A stretch of DNA of 64,000 nucleotides from Marivivens donghaensis (GTDB taxonomy: Bacteria > Pseudomonadota > Alphaproteobacteria > Rhodobacterales > Rhodobacteraceae): assembly GCF_011806565.1 (NCBI RefSeq), contig NZ_JAATOP010000011.1, positions 44,098 through 108,097 of the forward strand, written 5' to 3'. Positions 9,489 to 19,400 of this stretch are shown here, piece after piece. Both the position numbers and the translations under genes were made by a program. Below the pieces are notes generated by a model. It did not search any database. It was not told the DNA's origin and saw only the letters and a program-made list of their open reading frames with translations. The number at the start of each line of letters is the position of its first letter. Position 1 is the first letter of the stretch.

Positions 9489-9512
9489 AAAGGGCACCTT
9501 CGGGTGCCCTTT
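9489..9512. terminator. Bidirectional Rho-independent terminator between gshA and plsY
   Basis: A perfect 10-bp stem (aaagggcacc / ggtgcccttt) closes a TTCG tetraloop. A-rich and T-rich flanks make it usable from both sides. It sits 4 bases after the gshA stop and 3 bases from the convergent plsY stop. Confidence 0.9.
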
Positions 9513-9515
9513 CGT

Positions 9516-10124
9516 CTAGCCTTTGTTGCCGATCTTGCTTTCCTGACCGGAAAGAAGCCGCTCGATATTCGTCTTGTGCCGCACGTAAATCACGAGCGCG
9601 AGCAGGATGAACAGCAGCACCATCTGACCGAAGCCGAGGAAGTACGCGATGAACGGGGCCAGCGTGGCTGCCGCCAGCGCCGAAAGCGACGAGTAGCGGG
9701 TCACGACGGCGACGACGAGCCATGTCAGACAGACCAGCAGGCCAACGGGCCATGCAATCGCGAGCGCGATACCGATAAAGGTCGCGACGCCTTTGCCGCC
9801 TTTGAAGCCGATGTAGATCGGGAAGCAGTGACCGAGGAACGACGCAAATGCCGCGACTTGCGCAGCGCTGTCACCTGCCAGTTCACGCGCCAGAAGCACG
9901 GCAACGGCACCCTTGCCACCATCGAGGATCAGCGTTGCGAAGGCGGCTTTCTTATTGCCAGTACGCAGGACATTGGTTGCGCCGATGTTGCCCGACCCGA
10001 TGCTCCGCAGATCGCCGAGGTTCATCAGTTTGGACAGGATCATCCCGAACGGGATCGACCCCAGAAGGTAGCCGACAACAGCCCAGAGGAGCAGAACAAG
10101 CGGCGCTTCGGTGAGGGTGGGCAT
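9516..10124 (-). CDS. plsY: Acyl-phosphate:glycerol-3-phosphate acyltransferase PlsY
   Basis: PlsY transfers an acyl group from acyl-phosphate to glycerol-3-phosphate, the first committed step of phospholipid synthesis, at the inner membrane. The 202-residue polytopic protein shows the three PlsY motifs: LLGSIPFGMILSKL, GSGNIGATNVLRTGNKKAA, and GFKGGKGVATFIGIAL. The length is typical. It lies 3 bases downstream of the pyrC-like gene and closes the pyrB cluster, so it is probably co-transcribed with it. Confidence 0.95.
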   Translation of the reverse strand: MPTLTEAPLVLLLWAVVGYLLGSIPFGMILSKLMNLGDLRSIGSGNIGATNVLRTGNKKAAFATLILDGGKGAVAVLLARELAGDSAAQVAAFASFLGHCFPIYIGFKGGKGVATFIGIALAIAWPVGLLVCLTWLVVAVVTRYSSLSALAAATLAPFIAYFLGFGQMVLLFILLALVIYVRHKTNIERLLSGQESKIGNKG

Positions 10125-10127
10125 TGA

Positions 10128-11411
10128 TTACTCCTCGACGATGCGGCGACCCGCAACCCATGTTCCGGCGACAGTACCCTGCATGCGGGCCCCGTCAAAC
10201 GGTGTGTTCTTGGATTTGGATTTCAGGTTCGCACGGTCGAGGATAAACGGCGCATCCGGATCGAACAGCACGAGGTCGGCAGGCGCACCTTCAAGCAGGC
10301 GACCACAGTCCAGACCCAGACGGCGCGCAGGGTTCAGCGACAAGGCGCGGAATAGCTTCGGCAGGGTCAGCTGTTCGTTGTGATAAAGGCGCAGCGCTGC
10401 GGGGAGGAGCGTCTCAAGACCAACGGCACCCGATGCGGCATCCTCGAACGGCAGGCGCTTGGACTCTTCGTCCTGCGGGGAGTGCATGGAGCAGATGATG
10501 TCGATCAGCCCGCTATCCACCGCGTCGATAACCGCCTGACGGTCGTCCTCGCTCCGCAGCGGCGGGGTCAGTTTGAAGAACGTGCGATAGTCGGCAACGT
10601 CGAACTCGTTGAGCGTCAGGTGATGGATGCTGACACCTGCGGTGATGTCGAGGCCATTGCGCTTTGCCCGTTCCAGCGCAGGCAGGGCGCGGGCGGTGGT
10701 GATCTGGTCAGCGTGATAGCGGGCGCCGGTCATCTCCAGCAGGGAAATGTCGCGGTCGAGGCCCATACGCTCTGCCATCGGGGAGACGGCAGGCAGGCCG
10801 CGGAGCGAGGCGAACTTGCCCGAGGTCACAGCCGCACCTTTCGACAGCACAGGCTCCTGCGGGTGACCGACCACCAGAGCGCCGAGGCTGCGGGCATAGG
10901 TCAGGGCGCGGGTCAGAACCTTGGTGTCGGTCGTGACATTATCGACGTCAGTAAAGGCGACAGCGCCGCCATCGAGGAGGAATCCGATCTCGGTCATCTC
11001 GCCGCCAGCGCGACCTTTGGTCAGCGCCGCCATGTGGAGCACGTTGACCTTGCAGTCCTGCTGCGCACGGCGGGCGACGAATTCCAGCGTTTCGGGGTTG
11101 TCGATGGGTTGCGACGTGTCGGGGCGTGTCACGATGGTGGTAACGCCGCCCGCAGCGGCCGCGCGTCCAGCAGAGCGGTAGGATTCCTTGTGGCGCTCAC
11201 CGGGTTCGCAAACCTTCACGCCCATATCAACGATGCCCGGAGCGAGGCACATGCCGCCGCAGTCGATTACCTCGGTCGCGGTCACGTTGTCGGCTTCGTT
11301 TCCGCGATAAACGGCGGAAATCTTTCCATTCTTGACCGCAATCGAACCGCTCTCGTCGGTGAGAGTGACCGGATCGATGAGGCGTGCGTTCTTGAAGAGA
11401 ATATCGTTCAT
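10128..11411 (-). CDS. pyrC: Dihydroorotase homologue (PyrC', probably non-catalytic)
   Basis: This 427-residue amidohydrolase-fold protein is clearly a type I dihydroorotase homologue (EPGERHKESYRSAGRAAAAG, KLTPPLRSEDDRQAVID, ALSLNPARRLGLDCG). The metal-binding motif DxHxH is replaced by D62-M-G64-V-K66, and the catalytic TDHAPH segment reads SMHSPQ, so the essential Asp is Met. It therefore probably cannot hydrolyse dihydroorotate. In class A aspartate transcarbamoylases such inactive PyrC' subunits are needed to assemble the PyrB enzyme, and the gene lies downstream of pyrB here. An ATG at 11411 with upstream GAGG was preferred over the TTG at 11417. A functional dihydroorotase should be encoded elsewhere. 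Confidence 0.9.
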   Translation of the reverse strand: MNDILFKNARLIDPVTLTDESGSIAVKNGKISAVYRGNEADNVTATEVIDCGGMCLAPGIVDMGVKVCEPGERHKESYRSAGRAAAAGGVTTIVTRPDTSQPIDNPETLEFVARRAQQDCKVNVLHMAALTKGRAGGEMTEIGFLLDGGAVAFTDVDNVTTDTKVLTRALTYARSLGALVVGHPQEPVLSKGAAVTSGKFASLRGLPAVSPMAERMGLDRDISLLEMTGARYHADQITTARALPALERAKRNGLDITAGVSIHHLTLNEFDVADYRTFFKLTPPLRSEDDRQAVIDAVDSGLIDIICSMHSPQDEESKRLPFEDAASGAVGLETLLPAALRLYHNEQLTLPKLFRALSLNPARRLGLDCGRLLEGAPADLVLFDPDAPFILDRANLKSKSKNTPFDGARMQGTVAGTWVAGRRIVEE

Positions 11412-11492
11412 GTCCAACCCCTCGGGCAGGCGGCCCGTTAGGCGGGGTCTAACGCTTATCGGCGGCAGTGAAAAGGTCGCAGAGGTGCCACG

Positions 11493-11963
11493 TCAGGACG
11501 CGGCGCGCTCGATTTCGGCTTTGGTCTCTGCGGGATCGGGGCGGTAGCGGATCAGAATCTTGTCGCCGGTGATGGTGACAACCTGCACGGCGGTCCAGAT
11601 CACATTGACCGCTTTGATGTTGGACAGCGTCGTGCTGCGGTTCATCGGCCCCATAAGGCGGTAGTTGGTGAGAACCCACACGTCTTTGCGTTCGTCGGGG
11701 CCAAGGTACAGCGTCCGCACACCGATTGCGGCCATCGCGCCGACCACGCCCGTCCACCAGTACGCATTGCCGATACCGATCAGGATGCCGGCCGCGAGGA
11801 TCGAAAAGAACAGCGCGATCCACGCCTGCGACCGCCAAAAGGTCATGGTGTCGGCCTGATAGCGGGCAAGCTCGACTTCGCCATCTTCGAGCGGGAGCGT
11901 CGGAACGAAAGTGCGGTTCATGCCCAGAACCGCATTGTGTTGGTGGTGCTGACGCTGGGCCAT
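11493..11963 (-). CDS. Two-TM, PH-like protein of unknown function within the pyrB-pyrC' cluster
   Basis: This 156-residue protein has a His/Gln-rich start (MAQRQHHQHN), a hydrophobic hairpin (about residues 48-83), and a C-terminal beta-rich segment (WVLTNYRLMGP, NIKAVNVIWTAVQVVTITGD, ILIRYRPDP) resembling bacterial PH-type domains. The resemblance is by eye only. An AGGAT ribosome-binding site precedes the ATG. The start lies 4 bases after the stop of the gene upstream on the same strand, so it is part of the pyrB cluster, yet it has no obvious role in pyrimidine synthesis. Confidence 0.7.
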   Translation of the reverse strand: MAQRQHHQHNAVLGMNRTFVPTLPLEDGEVELARYQADTMTFWRSQAWIALFFSILAAGILIGIGNAYWWTGVVGAMAAIGVRTLYLGPDERKDVWVLTNYRLMGPMNRSTTLSNIKAVNVIWTAVQVVTITGDKILIRYRPDPAETKAEIERAAS

Positions 11964-11966
11964 ATT

Positions 11967-12509
11967 TTATCCTGCGATGAACACCATCAGGATAACCAGC
12001 AGAGCCATGACGGCAAGCGCGGCCATTGCGACCATTCCGCCTATCCGCGCGTCGGATTTGGGCTTCTTGGTGGTGTTAGGCGCGCTGACGCCGAACCCTT
12101 CGCTGTCGTGTTGACCGTCAATTGACGCCTGCACGGGCTTGGTTGGCTGGTTGTCGTAGCGGCCCACGAAATCCACCGGCGCTTTCGGATCGAAATCCAG
12201 CGGGCCATCACGGAGCGACGAGGAATAGATGATCAGCACAGGCTTGGTGATGGCATCGAGATTAGCGGCATCGGCAGCGACCTGTTCATGATGGAGGCCA
12301 TTCGCCTCCGACAGATAGCGGCTCAGGCTGTATCCGGCGAGGTTCGCGGGATCGAACAACTCGATGAAATCCGTGTCGATGATCTGGCCGGTGGCGGCGT
12401 CGATTCCGCTGGCCTTGAAGGCGTCAAACTCGCTCTCCGGAATGTCGACCGTGAAAACCCAAGCGGTTCCGATGTGGCCATTCGGGATGTGGAGCGGGTT
12501 GTCGGTCAT
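11967..12509 (-). CDS. Tail-anchored protein of unknown function downstream of pyrB
   Basis: This 180-residue protein has a soluble N-terminal part (about residues 1-150) and one C-terminal hydrophobic helix (about 155-178) ending almost at the last residue, which makes it a tail-anchored membrane protein. The soluble part was not recognised; it contains [19 protein letters not shown] and [18 protein letters not shown]. The start codon overlaps the pyrB stop (ATGA), so translation is coupled to pyrB. A link to the transcarbamoylase is suggested only by this arrangement. Confidence 0.72.
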   Translation of the reverse strand: MTDNPLHIPNGHIGTAWVFTVDIPESEFDAFKASGIDAATGQIIDTDFIELFDPANLAGYSLSRYLSEANGLHHEQVAADAANLDAITKPVLIIYSSSLRDGPLDFDPKAPVDFVGRYDNQPTKPVQASIDGQHDSEGFGVSAPNTTKKPKSDARIGGMVAMAALAVMALLVILMVFIAG

Positions 12510-13468
12510 ACCATCGTGTCCTGTTGCTCTGCCGCGCGGCGGGCGCGGAGGTTGCGAGCCAGCAAATCCATGGCGGCCATGCGGACGGCAACGCCCATCT
12601 CGACCTGCGTCTGGATCACGGAGTGGTTGATATCGTCAGCAATCGTGCCGTCGATTTCCACACCGCGGTTCATCGGCCCCGGATGCATGACGATAGCGTC
12701 TTCCTTGGCGTAGGCAAATTTCTCGGCATCGAGGCCGAAGCGGTGGAAATACTCGCGTTCCGACGGAATGAAGCCGCCGTCCATGCGTTCTTTCTGAAGG
12801 CGGAGCATCATGACGACGTCGACGTCCTTCAGACCTTCGCGCATGTCGTCGTACACCTCGACGCCGAATTCCTGCACGCCCGAGGGCATCAGGGTCGGCG
12901 GAGCGATCAGGCGGATGCGGTTCTCCATCTTGCCGAGCAGCAGAATGTTGGAACGGGCCACGCGGCTGTGGGCGATGTCACCGCAAATCGCGATGTTCAG
13001 GCGATGCAGGCGGCCTTTGGCGCGGCGGATGGTGAGCGCGTCAAGCAGCGCTTGCGTCGGATGCTCGTGACGGCCGTCACCGGCGTTCAGGACGGCACAG
13101 TTCACTTTCTGCGCCAGAAGGTCGACAGCGCCCGAGGAGCCGTGACGCACGACCAGCAGATCGGGGTGCATCGCGTTCAGCGTCAACGCGGTGTCAATCA
13201 GCGTCTCGCCCTTTTTGACCGAAGAAGTCGCCATCGACATGTTCATCACGTCCGCACCGAGGCGCTTGCCCGCAAGCTCGAAGCTCGACTGGGTGCGGGT
13301 CGAATTCTCGAAGAACATGTTCACTTGGGTCAGGCCCGCGAGCACGTCCTTGTGCGCGATGCCTGCACGGTTGTCGTTGGCGTAAGTGTCCGCCAGATCG
13401 AGCAAAGTCGTGATTTCCGTCGGGTGGAGGTGTTCGATTCCCAGAAGGTGGGCAGCGTTGAAAGTCAT
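12506..13468 (-). CDS. pyrB: Aspartate carbamoyltransferase catalytic subunit
   Basis: PyrB condenses carbamoyl phosphate with aspartate in de novo pyrimidine synthesis. The protein from the ATG at 13468 has 320 residues. The carbamoyl-phosphate site [13 protein letters not shown], the [16 protein letters not shown] region ([16 protein letters not shown]), [13 protein letters not shown] and [12 protein letters not shown] are all present. A GGAGGA site lies 4 bases before the ATG. The open frame runs far upstream of this start, but that part is antisense to the divergent glycosylase gene. Clustering with an inactive PyrC homologue fits the class A transcarbamoylase architecture. Confidence 0.96.
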   Translation of the reverse strand: MTFNAAHLLGIEHLHPTEITTLLDLADTYANDNRAGIAHKDVLAGLTQVNMFFENSTRTQSSFELAGKRLGADVMNMSMATSSVKKGETLIDTALTLNAMHPDLLVVRHGSSGAVDLLAQKVNCAVLNAGDGRHEHPTQALLDALTIRRAKGRLHRLNIAICGDIAHSRVARSNILLLGKMENRIRLIAPPTLMPSGVQEFGVEVYDDMREGLKDVDVVMMLRLQKERMDGGFIPSEREYFHRFGLDAEKFAYAKEDAIVMHPGPMNRGVEIDGTIADDINHSVIQTQVEMGVAVRMAAMDLLARNLRARRAAEQQDTMV

Positions 13469-13582
13469 TTTGTCCTCCGATGGCGCGGCTGCCTGCTTAT
13501 AGGAACAGGTCAACACGGCGGCAAGCGGCGCAGGCGCGTTTGCCTCTGCACATCGGTTCAAAAACCGAATAGTGTCGCCGCT

Positions 13583-14359
13583 ATGGATTCTGCGGTTGAT
13601 TATTGGACAGCACGGGCCCTGCTGGAATGGCAGGTCGAGCTTGGCGTGGACGAGGCTATTCTCGACGCGCCCGTTGACCGTTTCGAAAAGGTCGAAGAGC
13701 CTGTTGCCGTCGAGGCGAAGCCCAAAGGCCCGCCTGTTCCTCCGCAGCCCGTGGAGGTCGACCCCGCTCAGGAAGCCACTACTGCCGCATCCGCTGCCGT
13801 GTCCCGAGAAGCGCTGGGCGATGCGATGCAGGCGTTCGAACATTGTGAACTAAAGCTGGGGGCGAAGAACTTCGTCTTCTGCGACGGCAATCCCGATGCC
13901 CGCGTGATGATCATCGGCGAAGCGCCGGGCCGCGAGGAAGACCTCGCCGGTAAGCCGTTCGTTGGCCGCGCGGGTCATCTGCTGGACAAGATGTTCGGCT
14001 GCATCGGCCTCACGCGCAGTTCGCCCGATCCGGCAAAGTCGATCTACATCACCAACGTGATGCCGTGGCGCCCGCCTGCGAACCGCACGCCCGATGCCAA
14101 GGAAATCGCGATGATGCTGCCGTTCCTGAAGCGGCACGTTGAACTGGTGTCGCCCGACTTCATCGTCCTGATGGGCAATACGCCGTGTCAGGCGCTGCTC
14201 GGCAAGGGCGGGATCACCCGTATTCGCGGCAACTGGACCGAGGCGCTGGGCAAACCCGTGCTGCCGGTGTTCCACCCCGCTTATCTGCTCCGCCAACCGC
14301 TCGCCAAGCGCGAGGCTTGGGCGGACCTCCTCGATTTGAGTGCAAGACTGGAAGACTGA
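13583..14359 (+). CDS. Uracil-DNA glycosylase, family-4-like, lacking the Fe-S ligands
   Basis: This 258-residue DNA repair protein removes uracil from DNA by family assignment. The first 75 residues hold a variable Pro/Ala/Glu-rich linker, and the glycosylase domain starts near residue 80. Catalytic and binding motifs are [20 protein letters not shown] (112-131), [16 protein letters not shown] and [12 protein letters not shown]. Family 4 enzymes bind a 4Fe-4S cluster with four Cys. Here only C88 aligns: the partner is F85, the KCRPP cysteine is W152, and the fourth is M178. It is therefore a cluster-less variant or a separate class. It is divergent from pyrB, and moaB follows after 2 bases. 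Confidence 0.88.
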   Translation: MDSAVDYWTARALLEWQVELGVDEAILDAPVDRFEKVEEPVAVEAKPKGPPVPPQPVEVDPAQEATTAASAAVSREALGDAMQAFEHCELKLGAKNFVFCDGNPDARVMIIGEAPGREEDLAGKPFVGRAGHLLDKMFGCIGLTRSSPDPAKSIYITNVMPWRPPANRTPDAKEIAMMLPFLKRHVELVSPDFIVLMGNTPCQALLGKGGITRIRGNWTEALGKPVLPVFHPAYLLRQPLAKREAWADLLDLSARLED

Positions 14360-14361
14360 CT

Positions 14362-14904
14362 ATGAGCCGCATCGACCAAACCAAAGAGTTCATTCCGGTG
14401 CGGATCGCCGTTCTGACAGTCAGCGACACCCGCTCGCTCGCTGATGACCGTTCGGGCGATACGCTGGTGGAGCGCATTGCGGAGGCCGGTCATGTGCTGG
14501 CCGCTCGCAAGATCCTGCCCGATGAGCGCGACGCGATTGCCTCGCAGCTCCGTGCATGGTGCGTGGATGACGGCATCGACGTCGTCATTTCGACCGGTGG
14601 CACAGGTCTGACAGGCCGCGATGTGACCGTCGAAGCGCACCGCGATGTCTACGAGAAAGAAATCGACGCCTTCGGGACGGTGTTCACCATCGTCTCGATG
14701 CAGAAGATCGGAACAAGCGCTGTGCAGAGCCGTGCGACCGCTGGTGTGGCTCTGGGCACGTACCTCTTCGCACTGCCGGGAAGTCCGGGTGCCTGCCGCG
14801 ATGCTTGGGATGAAATCTTGGTCAAACAGCTCGATTTCCGGCACCGCCCCTGTAACTTTGTCGAGATCATGCCGCGCCTCGATGAACATATGCGACGGAA
14901 ATAA
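14362..14904 (+). CDS. moaB: Molybdenum cofactor biosynthesis protein MoaB
   Basis: This 180-residue MoaB/MogA-family protein binds molybdopterin and takes part in its adenylylation in molybdenum cofactor synthesis. The fold signature ISTGGTGLTGRDVT and the region IGTSAVQSRATAG, followed by LPGSPGACRDAWDEIL, are typical. The ATG at 14362 is 2 bases after the glycosylase stop, so the two genes are co-transcribed. No other moa genes are in the window. Confidence 0.93.
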   Translation: MSRIDQTKEFIPVRIAVLTVSDTRSLADDRSGDTLVERIAEAGHVLAARKILPDERDAIASQLRAWCVDDGIDVVISTGGTGLTGRDVTVEAHRDVYEKEIDAFGTVFTIVSMQKIGTSAVQSRATAGVALGTYLFALPGSPGACRDAWDEILVKQLDFRHRPCNFVEIMPRLDEHMRRK

Positions 14905-14938
14905 CGTAAACCCGCGTATGTAGACTTGAGCTCGGCCG

Positions 14939-14950
14939 GTGACCTGTCAC
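14939..14950. promoter_or_regulatory. Short inverted repeat upstream of the RND efflux operon
   Basis: GTGAC-CT-GTCAC is a perfect 5-bp inverted repeat 34 bases upstream of the periplasmic adaptor start codon, and a related GTCAGTGAC follows at about 14963-14971. RND pumps are often controlled by TetR-type repressors binding such repeats near the promoter. No regulator gene is adjacent, so this is only a candidate operator. Confidence 0.3.
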
Positions 14951-14984
14951 AGTCCCGCCGACGTCAGTGACGGGAACACTACAT

Positions 14985-16439
14985 ATGCGATTTCTACGCA
15001 GAAGCCTAACAGGCTTATTTCTACTGGGATTAACGCTTGCTCTATTGGTCTTGGCAGGCAACACGCTGCGGCTCGCCGTGGCCGAGAAAATGGCGCAGGA
15101 ACCGCGATCGTTCGGTCAGCGCGAGAGGGTCGCGTCTGTTGATGTCGTGACCGTGACGCCTGAAACAATTGCTCCTGAAATGACGGTCTTCGGCGAAATT
15201 CGTGCGCTGCGGACACTGCTTTTGCGTAGTCCCGTGGCAGGCACAGTGATTGAAACCGATCCGGCGTTTGTTGAAGGCGGCAGCGTCGAGGCCGGTCAGT
15301 TGCTAGTCAAGATCGACCCTACCGATGCCGAGTCTGATCTGTTCCGCGCCGAGGCCGATCAGCGTGATGCCGAAGCCGAACTACGCGACGCTCAGAGCGC
15401 GCTGGAGATTGCCCGCGACAGCCTCACCGAAGCGCAGGGCCAGGCCGACCTTCGCCAAGCCGCGCTGGATCGCGCAAGGTCGCTGCGAGAGCGCGGCACG
15501 GCCACCGCTGCCGACGTTGAAACCGCCGAGCTTGCCGTGGCATCCGCCCAATCCACCGTCCTGTCGCAGCGCAATTCCGTCGCTCAGGCCGAGGCGCGCG
15601 TAGATCAGGCGATGACCTCGCTCGACCGTGTGAAGCTGACCGTCGAAGAGGCAGAGCGCACCGTCGCCGACACCGACATCAACGCGAATTTTGACGGCAC
15701 GCTTTCGGGTGTCTCTGCGCTTCAAGGCGGCCGCGTCACAGCCAACGAACAGATTGCGGAACTCATTGACCCGTCCGCGCTTGAGGTCGCTTTCCGCGTT
15801 TCGACCGCCCAATACGTCCGTCTGCTAGGTGACGATGGCGATCTGCTTGATCTGCCAGTGACCGTTGCGCTTGAGGTCTCCGGCTTCTCGCTCGAAACGA
15901 CGGGCCGTATCACACGCGAAAGCGCCACTGTCGGTGATGGCCAGACTGGCCGTTTGCTGTATGCGCAGCTTGATCCCGCGCCGGGCCTGCGTCCCGGTGA
16001 CTTCGTTTCGGTCAAGATTACAGAACCCGATCTTACCAATGTGGCCAGCGTCCCGTCGACTGCTGTTGGTTCGGATGGCGGTGTTTTGGCCCTTGGCGAA
16101 GATAACCGTCTGGAATTCGTGATGATCGAGCTGCTCCGCCGTCAGGGCGATGACGTGATTATCTCCGTGTCCGACCTCGCGGGTCGCCAGATCGTCGTGA
16201 CCCGCTCGCCGCTTCTTGGCTCCGGTATCAAAGTGGAGCCCGTTGGCGGCACAACCGAGGAAACCGCCGAAGCGACCGAGATGATCGATCTCGACGATGA
16301 GCGTCGCGCCAAGTTGGTTGCCTTCGTGACTGCTAGCCAGATGCCGGACGAGATGAAGTCGGGCATCCTCGCGCAGCTCGAACAACCGTCCGTCCCCGCC
16401 GCGACTGTAGAGCGGCTCGAAAGCCGGATGGGAGGCTGA
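14985..16439 (+). CDS. RND efflux periplasmic adaptor (HlyD/MFP family)
   Basis: This 484-residue membrane fusion protein bridges an inner-membrane RND pump and an outer-membrane channel. One N-terminal hydrophobic anchor (about residues 8-28) precedes a lipoyl/barrel-sandwich half (SPVAGTVIETDPAFVEGG), a long alpha-hairpin coiled coil rich in Ala, Glu and Asp (about 105-215), and a beta-barrel domain. The extra C-terminal part after about residue 420 is charged. The ATG at 14985 was preferred over the GTG at 14967. The pump gene begins 1 base after its stop. The transported substrate is unknown. Confidence 0.9.
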   Translation: MRFLRRSLTGLFLLGLTLALLVLAGNTLRLAVAEKMAQEPRSFGQRERVASVDVVTVTPETIAPEMTVFGEIRALRTLLLRSPVAGTVIETDPAFVEGGSVEAGQLLVKIDPTDAESDLFRAEADQRDAEAELRDAQSALEIARDSLTEAQGQADLRQAALDRARSLRERGTATAADVETAELAVASAQSTVLSQRNSVAQAEARVDQAMTSLDRVKLTVEEAERTVADTDINANFDGTLSGVSALQGGRVTANEQIAELIDPSALEVAFRVSTAQYVRLLGDDGDLLDLPVTVALEVSGFSLETTGRITRESATVGDGQTGRLLYAQLDPAPGLRPGDFVSVKITEPDLTNVASVPSTAVGSDGGVLALGEDNRLEFVMIELLRRQGDDVIISVSDLAGRQIVVTRSPLLGSGIKVEPVGGTTEETAEATEMIDLDDERRAKLVAFVTASQMPDEMKSGILAQLEQPSVPAATVERLESRMGG

Positions 16440-16440
16440 G

Positions 16441-19400
16441 ATGGCCAAAGGTTCCGATATCTGGGGGCGGGGTGCTGGCGGTATCCTGTCTTATTTCACG
16501 CGCCACCGGACTGCAGCCAACCTGTTGATGGTGCTCATGGTCGTGGCTGGCGCGTTCTCCTACCCGAACCTGCGGGCACAATTCTTTCCTGACGTTGTAA
16601 CCGAATCCATTCGCGTGTCGGTCCAGTGGGACGGGGCAGGGGCCGAAGACGTCGACCGCGCTATTGTGCAGGTGCTTGATCCGGTCCTGCTCGCCGTCGA
16701 CGGGGTGAGCGGCACCAGTTCCCGTTCTTCCGAAGGGTCTGCCCGCATCACGATGGAGTTCGAGCCGGGTTACGATCTGGACCAAGCCGAGAAAGACGTC
16801 GAAGCAGCACTGGCCTCGGTGTCCAACCTGCCGGACGAGGCCGAAGACCCGACGATTTACCAGTCTGCATGGCGTGACAGCGTGACGGACGTGGTCATCA
16901 CCGGTCCTGTGGGTGTCGACCAACTGTCCCGCCTCGCGGACGAAATGGTCACGCGGCTCTTCGCCGCTGGCGTGACCCGCACCACTATCCAGGGTGTCGC
17001 TGCGCCCGAAACGGTGATCGAGGTTACCTCGTTATCGCTCATGCAGCACGACGTGACGCTGAGCGAGATTTCCAGCGCCATCGCGGCAGAAGTCAACGCC
17101 TCGCCAGTGGGTGATGTCGCCGGTGCAAGCCGTGTGCGGACAGGCGTTGAAAAACGCAGTGCCGAGGCAATTTCGGGCATCGTCCTGCGCTCCGAAGACG
17201 ACAACAGCGAGCTGACCATCGGGGATGTGGCGACGATTACAGTTCAAGGCCCCGACCGTGACCGCGCTTTCTATGTCGGTGAGAATCCCGCTATCGAGAT
17301 CGGCGTGGTCCGCACCGCACAAGGCGATGCCATCGGTCTGCAACACTCGGTCGAAGACGTGGCGGAGGCCATGCGCCCGACCCTTCCCGCAGGCGTCAGC
17401 ATTGATCTGGTGAACACACGGGCGGAGCAGATCACGTCCCGCCTCGATATTCTGTTGGTGAACGGTGCCGAGGGTCTCGCGCTCGTAATCCTGCTGCTGT
17501 TCCTGTTCCTGAATGCCCGCACCGCGATCTGGGTTGCGATGGGTATTCCGGTGTCGATGCTGGCGGCGATTGCGCTGATGTATGTGGGCGGGCTGACGAT
17601 CAATATGATCTCGCTTTTCGCGCTGATTATTACACTCGGCATCATTGTGGATGACGCGATTGTCGTGGGCGAACATGCCGATTTCCGTGCGCGCCACTTG
17701 GGCGAGCTGCCAGTCGTGGCCGCCGAGAACGCTGCGCGCCGCATGTTCAGCCCTGTGTTCTCCGCGACGATCACAACCAACATCGCGTTCTTCGGCCTGA
17801 TGATCATCAGCGGCCGGTTCGGAGACCTGATTTCCGACATTCCGTTCACCGTGGTCGCCGTGCTTACCGCGAGTCTGTTCGAATGTTTTATCGTCCTGCC
17901 CCACCACCTGTCGCACAGCGTCGGTGGGCGCGAGCGGTGGTATGATCTGCCGTCGAAGTGGGTGAACGCGGGCTTTGGCTGGTTCCGCGAGAACGTGTTC
18001 CGCCGCATTATCACTGCCGTCATTACGGCCCGCTACGCTGTTATTGCGGGTGCGATTTTCCTGCTCGCCACGCAGATTGCGGTGTTCGTGCGCGGCGACG
18101 TGCAGTGGCGGTTCTTCTCCTCACCCGAGCAGGGTCAGGTCAGCGGCAATATCGCCATGCTCGCCGGTGCGACGCGTGAAGATACGCTTGATATGATTGC
18201 GGAGCTACAACGCGCGACCGATGCCGTCGCGGAGACCTACGAGGTCGAAACAGGCGTAGACCCGATCAAATACGTCATCGCGCAGGTTGGCGGGAACTCC
18301 GGTCGCGGTCTGACGGGGGCCGAGGACAAGGAAACCTGGCAGCTCGGCGCGATCACTATCGAACTGATCGGTCAGGACGAACGCCCCATGACGTCGAGCG
18401 AATTCGTCGCGGCGTTGCAGGCCGAGGTGCAGACCAGCCCGATGACCGAAACGCTCAGCTTCCGTTCGTGGGGCGCAGGGCCGGGGGGTAACTCGCTTGA
18501 GGTCGAACTGGGCGGCGCGGATGCCGACACGCTGAAGGCCGCTGCCGAAGCGCTGAAGACCGAACTTGGCCAGATCCCCGAAGTCTCGGGTCTTGAAGAT
18601 TCGCTGTCCTACGACAAGGAGGAGCTGGTCCTGACGCTCACCCCGCAGGGGCAGGCGCTGGGCTTTACCATCGACCAGCTAGGTGCCGAACTGCGCCGCC
18701 GTCTGTCAGGCATCACTGCCGCGACCTATCCTGACGGGACACGCAGCGCACAGATTACGGTGCAACTGCCCGAGGACGAACTGACGGCAGACTTCCTTGA
18801 CCGGATGATGATGCGTGCCTCGTCGGGTGACTACGTGCCGCTCGCGGATATCGTCACGGTCAGCCGCGAAACGGGTTTCAGCACCGTGCAGCGCGAGGAC
18901 GGGATCATGCTGATCTCTGTCACCGGCGATCTGGATGACGAAAATCCGGACCGCGCGGTCGAGGTCAAACTGTCGATGAACGAGGACATCCTGCCCAAGC
19001 TGGAGACGAACTACGGCGTCACCGCGACGCTCGGCGGTCTGAGCGAGCAGGAAAACCGCTTCCTCAATGATGCGCGGCTCGGCCTGATCTTCGTCCTCTC
19101 GGGCATCTACCTGACCCTGTCGTGGATTTTCGCAAGCTGGACCCGTCCGCTCGTCGTGATGTCGGTTATCCCGTTTGCGCTTGTCGGCACGATCTGGGGA
19201 CATAACCACTGGTCCGAGCCGATGAGTATGTTCACGGTCGTCGGCCTGCTCGGGATGGTGGGGATCGTGATTAACGACTCCATCGTTCTGGTGACGACGG
19301 TCGATGAATACGCCGAAGAAAGGGGCCTGTTCCCTGCCATCATCGACGGCGTGTCGGATCGTTTGCGTGCCGTGTTATTGACGACGGCGACGACTGTGCT

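Noticed and set aside
12524..13582. Long upstream extension of the uracil-DNA glycosylase frame across pyrB
   Set aside because: The 353 codons before 13583 are antisense to pyrB and not protein-like for a glycosylase; the ATG at 13583 is the natural start.
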